Assembly: GCA_963693305.1 (NCBI GenBank)
Contig: OY855908.1
Span: forward strand, 29,446,305 to 29,510,304
Reading direction: 5' to 3'
DNA length: 64,000 bases
Source of the DNA: Meandrina meandrites
Taxonomy: Eukaryota > Cnidaria > Anthozoa > Scleractinia > Meandrinidae
This document shows positions 29,389-42,051 of the stretch, one piece after another (the stretch's first letter is position 1; each line of letters starts with the position of its first letter). The notes below the pieces were generated by a model. The model was not told the DNA's origin, did no database searches, and saw only the letters and a program-made list of their open reading frames with translations. Made by a program: the position numbers and the translations under genes.

Positions 29389-30696
29389 GAGGGTCTGGAT
29401 GGGGTTAACTGACAACTGACAAATGGCCAAAATTTTAACTGACAACTGACATATCGCCTAAAATTAAACTGACAACTGACATTTGTAGTGAGTTTTTCTG
29501 GCAACTGACAAAAGACTGTCTGTCCTAATATCCACAAAACACCGTTGTAAATAACATTGTATGACTCTTTTCGTCCAACAAATGCATGTTTTATGCTAAA
29601 TCTTAGCAGCAGGACGGTAGAGTGTCATATTTCGTTAATAATTTACCGTATGACCCATAACCTGATTGAAAATTAAACTTGAGGAAATACATATATTTTT
29701 TGTTTTTGCAATGTAGCCTCTCACACAGTACGTAGTTATATTGTCGCTACTGCTTTCTCAACAAGTACCTGTAATAGACCCGTTAGCCCGAGTGCAATAT
29801 TCCTTTCCGACTATTTCATCTTGGCCAATCACCATCGAGGCATTGCTAAACAAAACCCAATCAAATTAATCGTAATAAAGACCTCTTCCCATATTTGTTT
29901 GTTTTCAATATTTTGAAGGTTAGTTTTGATTGGCTAACTGTTGGAAAGGAATCTTGGGCTCGGCAAGCAGGAGCTCGGGGGCTGGGGATACTCTTTAAAA
30001 ATTCGCGTGGGGTGTGTGCGGCATGCTTCACCCTTTACCCTATTTTAGACCAAAATATACGATTTCCCCCACCCTATTTTAGATCTGACCCCAAAATCGA
30101 TAACCTATTTCAGACCACATTGTATCCAGGAACTGCTTCGGTTTGCCTAAAATTAACAAGGGCCTCATATTCCTAACTTACACTTCTCAAGGGGTGCATG
30201 ATAAGAACGATAAGAATAGTTTCTTCCAAAAGTTGCTAACTAGAGTCACCAGAGTGCACAAACCATACCCTATTTCAGACCAAAATGGTAATAATCTATA
30301 CCCTATTTCAGCCGGACCAAAAGGGCTCGAAAACCATACCGTTTGGCTTTGGGGCCACACATACGTATAAGGGAATGACCCCCAGGAGCAGAGGTTCGTG
30401 TGGCGGAGAGTAGTAACTTGCCTTGATTAAAAGACCGTATAGAAACAGGAGCCGCTTGGAGTTGCAATTATTTCAGCACCAAAATTCAATATAAATGATA
30501 TAATTTACAGTCTGAATGCTACCTTTTTAGCTACATTTTGGGTCAAAAATTAATAATTAAGCTATAATAAAATTGGTTAATTATTAATAGTCCATTAAAT
30601 GAGAACTGACAAATGGCCTAAAATTTAACTGATAATTGACAAATGGCCATAATTTTAACTGACAACTGATATTTGTAACCCCCCATCCAGACCCTC
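29389..30696. mobile_element. 1308-bp DNA element with ATCTAC target duplication
   Basis: Ends GAGGGTCTGGATGGGG and its inverse, flanked by ATCTAC at 29383-29388 and 30697-30702. Near both ends are tandem AACTGACAACTGACAAATGG words. The empty site survives in unit 4 at about 63960-63985 (TGCAATTAATAAACCCACATATG). No transposase frame, so non-autonomous. The 93-residue frame at 29895 is not recognised. Confidence 0.85.
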
Positions 30697-30702
30697 ATCT
30701 AC

Positions 30703-33300
30703 ATATGTTTAAGTTCATTACATGTCAGTTCCAATTGATGAAGGAGCTAGAAAACAGCGTTCAAGGTTACTTTCCCCAAAGTCATTACTTAAATGTAGCA
30801 TAGTTAGTGACACTTTATTGAGAGCGAAAAATAAGGCAGATAACTAACCTTCCTTGAAATGATCAAAAGTGTTCTTTTGGTCACATTTGAAAAGCTACGG
30901 TAAAACTGCTACCTCGACTTAAAACGCTTCTTTGCTATTATTGACATTATTAACAATAAACTCGCTAAGATTAAAAACAAGTAAGGCTGGTGATACAAGT
31001 GATACGTTTAACACTTAAAATACTTGTACAGACCATAGAAAAACCGTCAAAAAATGTTCACTTGAGTTTCACGAAAATTACGTTGCGTTACAAATTACGT
31101 CTTTTTCATGTTCCAAACTCCCGTTACCATTGCTTTCAAACAATCAGCGGTCAAGAATTCTTTCAGTTGTTGAATTAAAAAAAAAAAATAGAGCTCAATT
31201 ATCCCTTCAAATACTCAGTACCCAGGCGTCCTCGGCTCGACTGAGTCTGGACTCAGATTGAGCGGTGACGTCGGCTTTGCGCGGTTTTCTTATTTGATTG
31301 CTGTGCTAGGTCACGTGCGATATTATTCATATTGATTTGCCTCGACGGCTGTCTTTATGCCAACGTGCTTATATTCTCAAATTGCGGTGTGATTGAAATT
31401 ATTTGCGGCATGTAAGTTTAAAAAACTAAGCGTTATCTCTCAGGAAATGCAGAATGATTACAATATGCTCTGTGGTGTTTGAACAGCCAGCTCTTAGTTT
31501 GTTGATCTCTAACTGGAAACTTCCTATTACATTGTATTTTAACTCAACTTAAGCTATCATGAATGGGCATCTCAAGCGTCTATAACGCGCTATTATTGTC
31601 AAACTAATATATAACGTAAAAGGATTTCTTTTCGAGTCTTAGGAACAGTTGTCCGTTGAATTTCACTCAGTATCAGTAATTTATTCATCATGCTTGTTGT
31701 AAATGCAAAGTAAGCACATTCAAAAGTAACACTGTTGTTTACCTACATTTCGATCAATATCCTGGAACACATCCTGAACGGAAGATGTAAGTGTTAAGCA
31801 ATTTCCTTTCAAGAGATCGATAATGATAAACTGGTTGTAGCCGTTGTTTTAGCTTTGAACTTCATTCAAACTTGTATTTTCACCTGCACACACTCTAAGC
31901 GTATATAACTAGCCCTGTACAGTACAACATTTGAGTTACCAGTTACTAGTTGTACGAGATTTATTCAACAATAAAGAAGATAGAAGAGTTCCAGATCTGT
32001 GTTAGTACTTTACTGTGAGCTGTTCGACTGACAAAAGAAAAAACAACCCTGTACTTCTGGCATTTAAGTAACGTGTTCTTTGCAGCGAGCCAGTGCTCTG
32101 CCAAGCTTTTCCCCAACCAAGTCCGTTCGTCCGTTTATATTATCCGTCCATTACCAGCGCCCAAGATGAGAATTCATATTCATTCCGAAAAAGCGCAATA
32201 TCGCCGAAAACCCTTACGTAACAGTTGTTTCATGCTACGGAAACTAGAGACTGTAGAGTTTGAGGATGGAAGACATGACAACTGAACACGCTAAATTGTA
32301 CGACAAATGAGAAAAGAAAAGTCTTCTGGGAGCGTAGTAGGTCGACAGCATCTCGTTATCTTAGCATGAAGTGGTTACACGTAAATGCTAATCCACCCGG
32401 ATTAAATATTCACGTGGAGCGCGCGTGTTTCGGCTCATGGATCAAGAACGAGGTATGGTCATGTGTAGCGCGCCTGTTTCGGTTCATGGATTAAGAATGA
32501 GGTAAGTGGATGTGCAGCGCGCTTGTTTGGGCTTGTGTATCATATTAATTAGTTGCCGGGTATTCTAAATTTTAGCTGGAACCGGCATCAATCCGACAAT
32601 CACTAACAATGTCAGTCTTTTCACTCGTACGGTCACACCAGACAAACTGTTGTGTGCAATTGCCCTTTTGACGATTTACTTTCTTACTTGCATAACAATA
32701 AATTCACCGTGGTTGCGAAACAGTTTCCTGTAGAAACTATAAATTGTCCGAGATCATTGGTTTTTGGTGAATGATCTCTCTCGCTCCTGTCTCACGCGTT
32801 TTTCGCGTCCTCCCAACATCCCGCGTTAGGTTTAGTACCTTCAAACCCATAGAAAGTGTAGTCTGTTTTAATTTTAACGCTTGTTAAAGCAACCATTAGC
32901 GTCTCTTATTTCTGCCCAAGCTAAGAACTCCGGGCGAAACCTCCGATGTTCCCGCGCTTCAGCGTTCCAGCATTCCAGCGGAAAAGTTGTCGGACGCCGA
33001 AGACTGGGCTCCAGTGTAGTTTCTGCAATGGCGGCGTCCATGTGATTTGTTGTAGAAGACGTTGTCGCTGTTTTAACAGTTTTATAAAGGTAAGAGAGTC
33101 TTTTAGAATACATTTTACCCTATCCAGAGCTGTAGAATACATATCACCCATATACATGTTCCTGGATAGGAGTACACAGCTCGAAATAACCGCAGATCAG
33201 TCGCCGCTCGCCGGTCACGTAATAATCATTCTCCTCAAAAGGGAATATTCGCCGTGATTCACTGACCTTCACTTAGCCTGAGGCGTTTTTAGTATAATTT
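30703..33300. other. unit 1 sequence without a recognised gene
   Basis: Holds unit blocks: 30703-31300 (matches 21060-21440), 32200-32310, about 2.5 copies of the 49-bp repeat (32410-32530), and 32940-33210 (GTTCCAGCG block). No supported coding region; the two 78-103-residue frames near 32900-33250 lie on the conserved block and shift between units. Confidence 0.55.
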
Positions 33301-33616
33301 TTGGAGGTAGCTGTCAAGATATCATAAAAGGCAAAATAACGAAAGAAAAATTGTAAATACAATGTAGCAGACATAACTGTTGACTTGCATGCATGTTACA
33401 AACAGGTGTAATATACATTGATTGCAAATTAAATTTACCAGCAAGTCAGGTAGTAAAATGGAACAAAAGAAACATTTCAAAAATGATAATGACCCGATAC
33501 CTTTGTTGACCGTTGCTAACTTATCATCTTGAAATGAGTGGCTCTGGTCTAAAGAGAATTTAAATTTTCTCACTATGACACAGTTTGTCATTGTGCTAGA
33601 TATTTTGCGTCTGGTA

Positions 33617-34671
33617 ATACCAGGCGTAGTCAATCGATAAACCAACAATCAATATCAATCGATAGCCATCAAAGATTGGCATCGATTTCCAATGCCAATC
33701 GATAGAAATCGATAAAGAAATAAAGTTGTGAGTTCGATTGATATCGATTTCTGATAGAATCGGTAACGATTGATTTATCGAATGTTATCAATTATTATCG
33801 TTTTGTCATTTTGCACGTTAATCTTTGACACAATATTGTTTGTGTGATTTTATTGAGTCATTCAATCATCATAGTATGCAATAGTTTTACAATTATCAAA
33901 ATGCTATAGGAACTAAAACGATAACAGGAACAATTTGGCATGTTAATCTTAAGCTTCCTCACAGTTCAAAATAGTACAGGAAGAAGTAGCAGTGTGCAAC
34001 CCTCGGCTAGTCTCATTTTAGCAACGCCATAAAGATGAAGCAGAATGAATAACAAAATCAGTGTTTTGTGATTTCAATTAGTTTCATTTAAGAAAGAAAC
34101 ATACCAATAAATCACAGAGTAAGCCTGCAGTAAGCAAGAAATAAAAAATAATCCAGTAGCACAGTAGAAAGTATGGTACCTTATGCCAACAGTGGAGGGC
34201 TACAATTGCCCATGCATATATTGCACTGAGTTGGCAAATTCACTACACGGGATTGCCACAAAAGACACGCAGGAAGCAGTAGATATTGCTGGAACTAGTG
34301 GACATATAAAACATTTTTAAATGCCAGAAAACCAAGTGGGATGAACACTCCATCTCAACTACAACATGACTAAATGCCTTTCTCATATACTTGTTTAATA
34401 GATAGCATATAGCATATACTTGTTTAACTTATAGATAGCATAAGCATATACTTGTTTAATAGATAGAAACGCCAGCTCAGTAATATGCTTGGAACAACAT
34501 TCCTTTGGATTATCGATTGTTATTGATTATTATTGATTTTTGCCAATTGGTAACTTTTTCTGTGAGTTCAATTGTTATTGATTTCTGATATGAATCGATA
34601 GCAATTGGCGATTGATATCAAGTGTATTGATTGATTTCTAATATAGATTTCTATCGATTGACTACACCTGG
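33617..34671. mobile_element. about 1.05-kb element with CCAGGYGTAGTCAATCGATA ends
   Basis: The left end at 33620 (CCAGGCGTAGTC) is the inverse of the right end at about 34671 (GACTACACCTGG). Subterminal parts on both sides are rich in ATCGATTG words. No clean target duplication: TGGTAATA before, GGTAAAAA after. hAT-like ends are possible. No transposase frame. Confidence 0.6.
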
Positions 34672-35511
34672 GGTAAAAACAGTAATAGGTTGGGCCCTCC
34701 TGTTGTACTTGCAATTGTTTGAACAATAATATAGTGAACAAACTCTATGGGGAGAATGGTACAACATCACATACCCCTGCAGGCCCATCATAGCCAGCAA
34801 ACCCTCTTGAGTTTTATACCCTGCCCCCCGGCTTAACCTTAACACTGACAGCTAGTACAATGAGGGGCGGTAGATGGACAAGGTCCACAAGGTTGTCAAT
34901 GGACTGGGTCCACAAGAGTAGCCCTCCATGGACTTGGGTCCGTGTTTTGTATACATTGTATCTGGTTTGCTATTCAGGCCAACCAGAGTGCCATTCTACA
35001 GTCTGCATTTGTTGCACACCGATTTTTGGCAGATCTTTTTGGTCTAAAAGGCTTAAGCAATCATTTTCCAAAATTCCTAGTGTTCTAGATATTGTGATAG
35101 TGATTTCTTTCAAATAAAAGCAAATTTCAGTCATCAAAATGTCTGCCATGTTGACTACAAGGTAGTGACAGTGGCTTTTTAGGCGATGTTGTTGACAAGA
35201 CATATGAGGGCATAGGACTTTATTTCTGCAGTTGCATGATTTATTGGACTTTGACTCAACACCAATGTCAGTGATAAAGCAAAACGAAACTTTATATTGA
35301 CATGACAGACCATAGTTCAAAACTCAGTTCAACAACCACAAGATTTCATTGAAGCTTCACAAGCATTTACACAACACTGTGCTATCAAAATACGTCTGGA
35401 GCCTAAAGGACAGTAACACCAATTTCTCAATCAAGTGTCAGTTGTCATGTGAGCAAGTCCATTGAAGGGAAACCAGTCACACTGCAATAATTATTATTAA
35501 GGCTGATTAAA
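34672..35511. other. no recognised gene
   Basis: Leftward frame 34970-35320 (116 codons) has several Cys/His residues but no family I can name and no second copy in this window. Confidence 0.4.
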
Positions 35512-36314
35512 TTAAGGCCGCGCTGGACCCTTGCTCATTAAGGAATTCATTAGCAATTTATTTTGACGGGGTGTCATGTTGTAAATGTTTAATTCTTCGA
35601 ATTTTGAAGACCGATTCCTTCAAAACTTATCAAGGATAATAGGGGTTGATGGAATTTTATCTTGATTGTCGTTTTACTGAGAGATGACCGTTAACTTTGA
35701 TGTTACAAGCTCTTAAGTGTTAATCTGCAGATAATGCGATTTTGTGTCCAAGTTTCCAGCTAGAATAGCGCACCAAATTAAACGACTATATAACCTAGTG
35801 GTAAATCACAACCTCTTTTGTGTTCTGGTCAGAACGAAATTCTCGAATTCAATTATTACTAGGAGTTATTAGCTCCTAAGAGGGTAAAAATGTGAAATCT
35901 AAACTTTGAAACGTGCTATCTTCTTTTTGAAAAGGGATTTTAAAAATCCGTTTTGACCAGAACACAATAGAGTACACCAAGTTTATGTTCCCTGCAAATC
36001 AAGTCATGAAATTCTGCCGGCGGAGAAAACTTGGACACAAAATTGCAGGTTTTGAGGCTTCCGAAGACCTTCCGAGTCTATGTTTACAACAACGTGCGCT
36101 CTGTTCATAGCTGTGAATCTAATTATGATAATTCGCTACGTTCCAGCGCACGGGACACAAAGCTGTCAAAGCTGAGAACAATAACGTGTAATTACTGATA
36201 CAAAGAACGTTTAGAAATTAATTTCATGAATATTTCGTTTGCCGTCGGCTTCAGTCGTCGCAGTTCGTGCATAAATGCATACATAATGATAGCAAGGGTC
36301 CAGCGCGGCCTTAA
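35512..36314. mobile_element. 803-bp non-autonomous DNA transposon at TTAA
   Basis: TTAA then GGCCGCGCTGGACCC at the left is exactly inverted at the right end (GGGTCCAGCGCGGCC then TTAA), 20 bp of perfect arm inside the TTAA pair. A TTAA duplication is the piggyBac signature, though the ends start GG rather than the usual CC. Inside is a second inverted pair, TTCTGGTCA/TGACCAGAA. No transposase. Confidence 0.75.
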
Positions 36315-36705
36315 GAAAGGCTGAATAAAACTTCATATCATAAAGGCTGAATTAATTAAGAATAGGCTGAATATAGCTTTATATAATTTATTGCCCATTA
36401 AGTTACCAATGCTCAAACCAATGTACCACATGATTGACGTTTACGTATTGTTTCCTTTGTTCCGTTTTATTGGTTAATTTGATTACTTGATTTTTTGCCC
36501 TATCTGGATTTGCATCAGTATATTTTACCGGTTTACATGTTTGCAAGCCAACATTTGCACATTTCTTTAAATGTTTTATTTTGTTGTTTTGCCTTTCGTG
36601 ATATTCATCTCTGAAAATTATACTAAAACAATTATTTGCCTCATTCATAGTGAATCTCAGGGAATAATAGTTATTGTTAAATATTGACAATGTATGGGTT
36701 GTTTG

Positions 36706-36950
36706 CTGGGAGGCATGGTGGCCTAATGGTTAGTGTGCTGGACTCCGCATTGAGCGGACTGAATTCGAGCCCTGGCTAGAATCACTGCATTGTGTTCTTG
36801 GGTAAGACAATTAGCTCTCATGGTGCATCTCTCTGCCCAGGTCTATAACTGGGTACTTGTGGATTTCTTGCTGGGGGCAAACCTGCAATGGTTCAGCCTC
36901 ACATCTAGAGGGAGAGGAGGGGAGAAATACTGAAAAAATGCTGGTAAAAA
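36706..36950 (+). mobile_element. tRNA-derived SINE
   Basis: A tRNA-like head with A-box-like TGGCCTAATGGTTAG and B-box-like GAATTCGAGCCC is followed by TGTTCTTGGGTAAGACA, CTGGGTACTTG and GCTGGGGGCAAACCTGC, a body layout seen in metazoan SINEs. Pol III transcription is the expected mode. The boxes carry mutations, so this copy is probably silent. Confidence 0.75.
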
Positions 36951-37359
36951 TGCTCTTGTAATTTCTATTTGGGATTCTTGCAAGGCCATTCTTTATTGCT
37001 TTCCTAAATACCCAAGCTTCAACGCATTCAAAAGTCTGCAGTACGTCTTGCCATGCGATCCAAACTTTCAGAAAGTGTGATACCATTTTAAAGGAACCAA
37101 GACTTGCTCCCAGTTTTAAGATTCTACTTATAATTGATAAAATCTCGCATAACCAATCTACTGACTATCTGGAATCTCTTATTCAGGAATATTGTCCACC
37201 GCGCAATTTACGATCCACGGACAGTTAAGATGGCAGCGCTTTTTCTTTTGCCGCACGAAAACTCCATACCCGGGGATATTAAGAAAGCAAAGAGTTTTTA
37301 CCTCTGTTTCAAAAAAGTCTTGGCGCACAACCTTCCAATTCGTTTTACTTTACTTTACA

Positions 37360-37694
37360 TAGGTATTCGGTTTTTAACTTTCTTCATAAAAATCCAAGGC
37401 TGTTTTATGTTTATATCGTGAACAGTTGACAACTCTCTCTCTAGTTTTCCAAACGTTCACAACAATTTCTACCTGGTCGTTTCATAAATTATGAAAACAA
37501 TGTATCAAGGATAGTTTTGCAATACAGCGAGTGTGTACCAGGGCTCCTCCTCATTTCCTTGTTCTCTCCATGCGTACAGGTTTTGACTGACCAACCCACC
37601 GGCTGATCACTGATACCAATTTTCTGCAATCATTTCCTTAGGAATACGCAGAAGCATCCACCTTGACATCAGAGTTTACTTAACTAACAACATC
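37360..37694 (+). promoter_or_regulatory. conserved upstream region of ZNF2
   Basis: Aligns with the ZNF1 upstream region from TAGGTATTCG (37362; 24803 in ZNF1) to the ATG with few changes. Confidence 0.6.
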
Positions 37695-38531
37695 ATGCTT
37701 CGCCTGAAGGGTGCCAAATGTTACGCTCCTGCTGGCGATAACGAAAATGTTACTGGACATGAAGTGATAGGGAATATGCCAGTTTACAAGCATGGTGAAC
37801 AAACACATAGTGGATTGAAGCGGTATGCATGCAAATATTGTAAAAAGCGTTTTAACCGTTCAAAAGATTGCAAGAACCATGAACGAACACATACAGGAGA
37901 GAAGCCGTACACATGCAAGTACTGTAATAAGAGCTTTAACCAGTCGTCAAATTGCAAGACTCACGAACGAACACATACAGGGGAGAAGCCGTTTTCATGC
38001 AAGCATTGCAATAAGTGCTTTAGCCGTTCATCACATTGCAAGAGACATGAACGAGCACATACAGGAGAGAAGCCGTTTTCATGTAAGCATTGTAATAGGT
38101 GCTTTAGCCAGTTATCGGACTGTAAGAGACATGAACGGACACACACAGGAGAGAAGCGGTTTTCATGCAAGCATTGTAATAAGAGCTTCAGCCAATCGTC
38201 AAGTTGCAAGAAACATGAACGAACACATAGAGGAGAGAAGCCGTACACATGCAAGCACTGTAATAAGAGCTTTAGCCGATCATCAAACTGCAAGATCCAT
38301 GAAAAGCGACACTCAAAGCAATCTGGAAGAATTCTTAAACAAGGACGACACCTTCAAGAACCAACAGCAACTCCTTGTGGCAAAATGTCCCGCACGTTGT
38401 CTTCTTTGACTGGAGAAAATTCGTGCGAAGTTGAAAGCCTCACGTGTTGGATTTGTCAGGAGGAATTTAGTAGTAAGGCTTGTATCGTCCAACATTACGA
38501 TGATCATATGAGAAAAGTAACGCTTACGTAA
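37695..38531 (+). CDS. C2H2 zinc-finger protein ZNF2, 278 residues
   Basis: Same plan as ZNF1 with six canonical fingers plus the C-terminal CWICQEEF finger. Contact residues (-1, 3, 6): R/D/N, Q/N/T, R/H/R, Q/D/R, Q/S/K, R/N/I. All six have Cys at helix position 4. The N-terminus (MLRLKGAKCYAPAGDNEN) has diverged from ZNF1. The C-terminal spacer and the 3' flank are closest to ZNF3. The frame is intact and intronless. A DNA-binding regulator is expected; its targets are unknown. Confidence 0.88.
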   Translation: MLRLKGAKCYAPAGDNENVTGHEVIGNMPVYKHGEQTHSGLKRYACKYCKKRFNRSKDCKNHERTHTGEKPYTCKYCNKSFNQSSNCKTHERTHTGEKPFSCKHCNKCFSRSSHCKRHERAHTGEKPFSCKHCNRCFSQLSDCKRHERTHTGEKRFSCKHCNKSFSQSSSCKKHERTHRGEKPYTCKHCNKSFSRSSNCKIHEKRHSKQSGRILKQGRHLQEPTATPCGKMSRTLSSLTGENSCEVESLTCWICQEEFSSKACIVQHYDDHMRKVTLT

Positions 38532-38616
38532 ATGATATTTTTAATCTCGAAGCCATCTTAGGGGCAAATGATTGTGATTGTTTAAGATAAGCGTATGATC
38601 TTGTTGCTTTTACCCA

Positions 38617-39161
38617 TTCTCGTCCCAAAGCCCTTTTCGCTTGTCGTAGCCGGCAGGGCCTTGGCCAATCTCGTCCCCAGAGCCCGCGATCCTTCTGGAC
38701 TGCGCCAGGAATCGAGACCTCTGGGCTAGACTGAAAGCCCGCCAAAAAAAACGGCCAAATCTGATTGGCGGTTAAAACTTGTTCATTTCAACCACAATCT
38801 CCGACGCACGCGCAGAATCAAACCGGAACCAGGATTTCCTTGTTCCGGTTTTGGATTCGACCAGAGCCCATGCGCTTCCCGACCGCTGGTCAAGGGGACG
38901 CGGGCTCTGGGGACGAGATTGGGCCTTGGCACGAGAAACGAAGTGCTCAGGAGACAAAGGATTTTTAGTCCTAGATTCTCGGACTTCCGGTCTTCATGTA
39001 TGCGGTCATGATGTTTCTATATACTGTATGGGAGAGTCATGACTCTCTTAATGAAAACATCACGACTAGGACTAGAAATCCTTTGTGTCGAGAGCCCTTC
39101 GTTTCTCGTGCCAAGGCCCTGTTGGCTACGAAAAGCGATAAGGGCTATGAGGACAAGAATG
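38617..39161. mobile_element. foldback MITE with a nested insertion
   Basis: Outer inverted arms CATTCTCGTCC/GGACAAGAATG and inner arms GGGCCTTGGCACGAGAAACG (inverse at about 39094-39120). The left arm is split by the element at 38666-38921. An uninterrupted relative lies at 49349-49591. Confidence 0.8.
38666..38921. mobile_element. 256-bp MITE inserted in another MITE, 9-bp duplication
   Basis: Ends CAATCTCGTCCCCAGAGCC and its inverse, flanked by GGCCTTGGC at 38657-38665 and 38922-38930. Unit 3 keeps the empty site (single GGCCTTGGC at 49393-49401). A 9-bp duplication fits Mutator-like elements. No coding capacity. Confidence 0.9.
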
Positions 39162-40870
39162 CGAAAAGAAGTAAAGAGCTTAAATATAAATTAAAATAAA
39201 TAAATACAATGACATTGATAAATTTTATTTAATTTTACCCAATCAATAGTTTGATTGGCCAAAATCGATATTGACCGCAGTCTACATGTTCCCTCTAGAC
39301 CTGCAACTATACCGATTTCCCTTGGGTTGAGAAATTGACAAACAAAAATGCAAAAACGTTCTTTTTTTGCGTTAAACCAAACGCTTCGTGAGAATAAAGT
39401 AAAAAGAACAAGCAAACTTTGAGAAGTCAGTTTAAGTTTAGTTCAGGCACGAAATCAAAACACCAGCTAGAGAAGGCATTGAGAAGTAAATGTAAGGCCA
39501 GAATTTAAAAGCATTTAACACGATTAAAAGCGACTTGATGCTTTCGGCCTGTACTCATGACCTCGATCAAGATTCTTTCATAAAGACCGCCTGTTCGGTT
39601 AATAAGAGCTAAAATAGGCTGACTGAGTATAATTACATTCGGCTGCCTATGGTATATATTTGAAGAGAACATTTAAAAGCTCTCTTCATTTCTGCGATGT
39701 CATATGTAAATATGCTTTCAGCTAGCCTTATTAGACTGGCTGGTATTGGGGTATTGGATATCAATACTTTTAAAACCTGCAAGTAGTGTGTCAATAGGTT
39801 TTGTGTACAGCGCAGTTAATGTGAATGTATTTTTTGTACTAACTCTTTATTTCGAGCATCGTGGATACGGTCTAAGTGTTTATGTCTATGTGTTCAATGT
39901 TCACAGTGCTTGCACTGTACACAAAACATATGGCAGGACGAAGGATATTACAGACCATCAGATCGGAGTACGAGATTGAATCCCAGTACGACTTTCGAAT
40001 TTCAATCCAGTTATCTTTGCGGAGCCGTCACTCCTCCATGTTGCTGACCAGTTGAAAAGGAGACTATTGTTACGAGATTGGTTTGAAATGTGATAATCGA
40101 AAGTACAAGCAAGCACTTGTTATGAATAGTCGTACCCTTACTCAGTGTTTGTGGTCCGATCTGAAGGTCTCTATTGTCTCGACCAGTAGTGTTACGATTT
40201 TATCAGCCGGTCTGAGGTGACGTAGCCTCGTACGAAGACATTCTTTGGCTCTTCATGCATTCCACCGCAACCTTCGTCGGAGAGGAATGTGCCAGAAGCC
40301 AATAGTAGGGATCTGATGCCTGGTTGAATCAGTCCAATAGGAAAGGTGCATTGTTAATTACTGATATGTTTTTGTTTAGTAGAAATATATCACATGTATA
40401 GTTCTAATTTCATATGGCGCCATTTCATGCAGTGAAATAGGTTTGTTACACGAGAAAGTATTGTGAAAAATGATTTTAAATTCTTGCACTCAGTAGTTCG
40501 CTAAAATTTTCCCATAACTAACGAGGTCGGTTTCCCGTTGGTAAAAATAAAATAGTGACCGCTTATAAACGTCTTTTATGTACTGGATATTTTCCGTTTT
40601 CAGTTCCAGAGGTATATATACTACCAATTGATTGAGGAGCTAGAAAACAGCGTTCAAGGTCATTTTCCCCTTGGATCTGTTAATAAAGTCACTGCTTGCG
40701 AAGATCAAAACATAACGTGAAGGTATATATTTAGCTACCCGTTTTGTCGAAAGCAGAAATAAAGCTCAATTTCGCTCGAACTGGTCAAAACTGTACTTCA
40801 GTACGCAGTGCTGGAAAAACAGAACAACAGTAAAATTACGATTGTCGACTCAAACTGTATAAATGTATTT
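39162..40870. other. unit 2 3' flank without a gene
   Basis: 39720-40680 aligns with 50370-51240 in unit 3 (GCAAGTAGTGTGTCAATAGG in both). No frame is conserved between the two. Confidence 0.55.
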
Positions 40871-40872
40871 GG

Positions 40873-41265
40873 ATGAAGGAGGTGATTTTACAGCCTATCT
40901 TTACTGATAGGAGTAATATAACTCAATACGAACTGAGAGACACCGTGGGCAAACTCGCTGTTCCTTTGCCCCGCACAAACTATCTAAAAAACAGTTTCAG
41001 TTACCAAGGTGCGGTGCTTTGGAACAGCTTACCACCTGATTTGCGGCAAGCACAAACTCTCAATGGTTTTCGAATTGGTTGCCGACAACATTTTTCTTAG
41101 TCACAAAATAGCCTTGTACCTTTTATAGTACACAGCATTCATGTAAAGCAGAGTTATGTTAGTATAAATTAGTATTGTTTTAGTTTTTAGTATTGTATTT
41201 ATTATCATTAGTATTTTATAATTGTATTTCTGATGAATTTACCGTGTTTAAATAAAGTTACTTTG
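40873..41265 (+). mobile_element. 3' fragment of a non-LTR retrotransposon
   Basis: A 75-codon frame with LRDTVGKLAVPLPRTNYLKNSF... (part) and VLWNSLPPDLRQA matches the extreme C-terminus of CR1/L2-type reverse transcriptases, a different family from 21949. An AT-rich 3' tail follows with AATAAAG near 41252. Confidence 0.7.
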
Positions 41266-41977
41266 TGTTTCAAAACGGCGAAATGCGGACTGTCGGCGTA
41301 ATATTGTCAAAGCAATTTTGTTCTGGTGCGGAGCATTTCAAAAGGAAAAAATCTCGTTTGAGAGAACTGAAAAGATATTTACACTCAGCAGCTATTTTAC
41401 GTGTCTTTACTAATGCTTTCACTAATGCTTTCACGTTAACGTGATTTCTCTTGAAATAAGAAAACGAAAGCAGTCTCAGACGTTTGACCATGGTGAAAAG
41501 AAAGGGAGGCCTGCTTGCCGTCAGTGGATCGAGATCTATTGAGACAGAACCCAAGCTAAAACCTACAGTTACAGTACAAAATGTTTTGTTAAAGAAGGAA
41601 AATAGAGATTTAATCAATATATGCCAGAGATAGTTTGAAATCTCATCCAGAGGGAGCGGTAGGAATATATAGGTTCGTTCATTCTACGAAATTCTATTTC
41701 TAACTGTTATCCGAATTACAGAAGACGCTATCTCGAAAACTAACGCAACGAAAAGATACCCGTACTTCGAAAATTCAGATTTCAACGTTTCAACATCTTC
41801 AACGAACTCTCCGACTTCACACCTTTCAAATAAAAGTTGCGGTAAGTCGGCGAAAATCAAAGGATTAGGTTATTTACGCACTTCATGTATGAGTTCATAC
41901 TTAGTCTTTTTAGAGCCAATACCGCTGACAGTTGTAGTTGTTGTGAGCCAAAAGGATTTGCGCAAGTTTCTGTTTTC

Positions 41978-42051
41978 TAGCCTGTGTACAGCCGTCCGCT
42001 CCCCTCAAAAAAGATTTTTTTTGAGGGGAGCGGACGGCTGTACACAGGCTA
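41978..42051. mobile_element. 74-bp perfect palindrome with 8-bp target duplication
   Basis: Arms of 35 bp (TAGCCTGTGTACAGCC... and its exact inverse) around GATT. CTGTTTTC flanks it at 41970-41977 and 42052-42059. An 8-bp duplication is typical of hAT elements. It is almost nothing but two ends. Confidence 0.88.

Noticed and set aside
34970..35320. Leftward 116-codon frame
   Set aside because: Contains several Cys/His residues but I could not assign a family, and nothing around it supports a gene.
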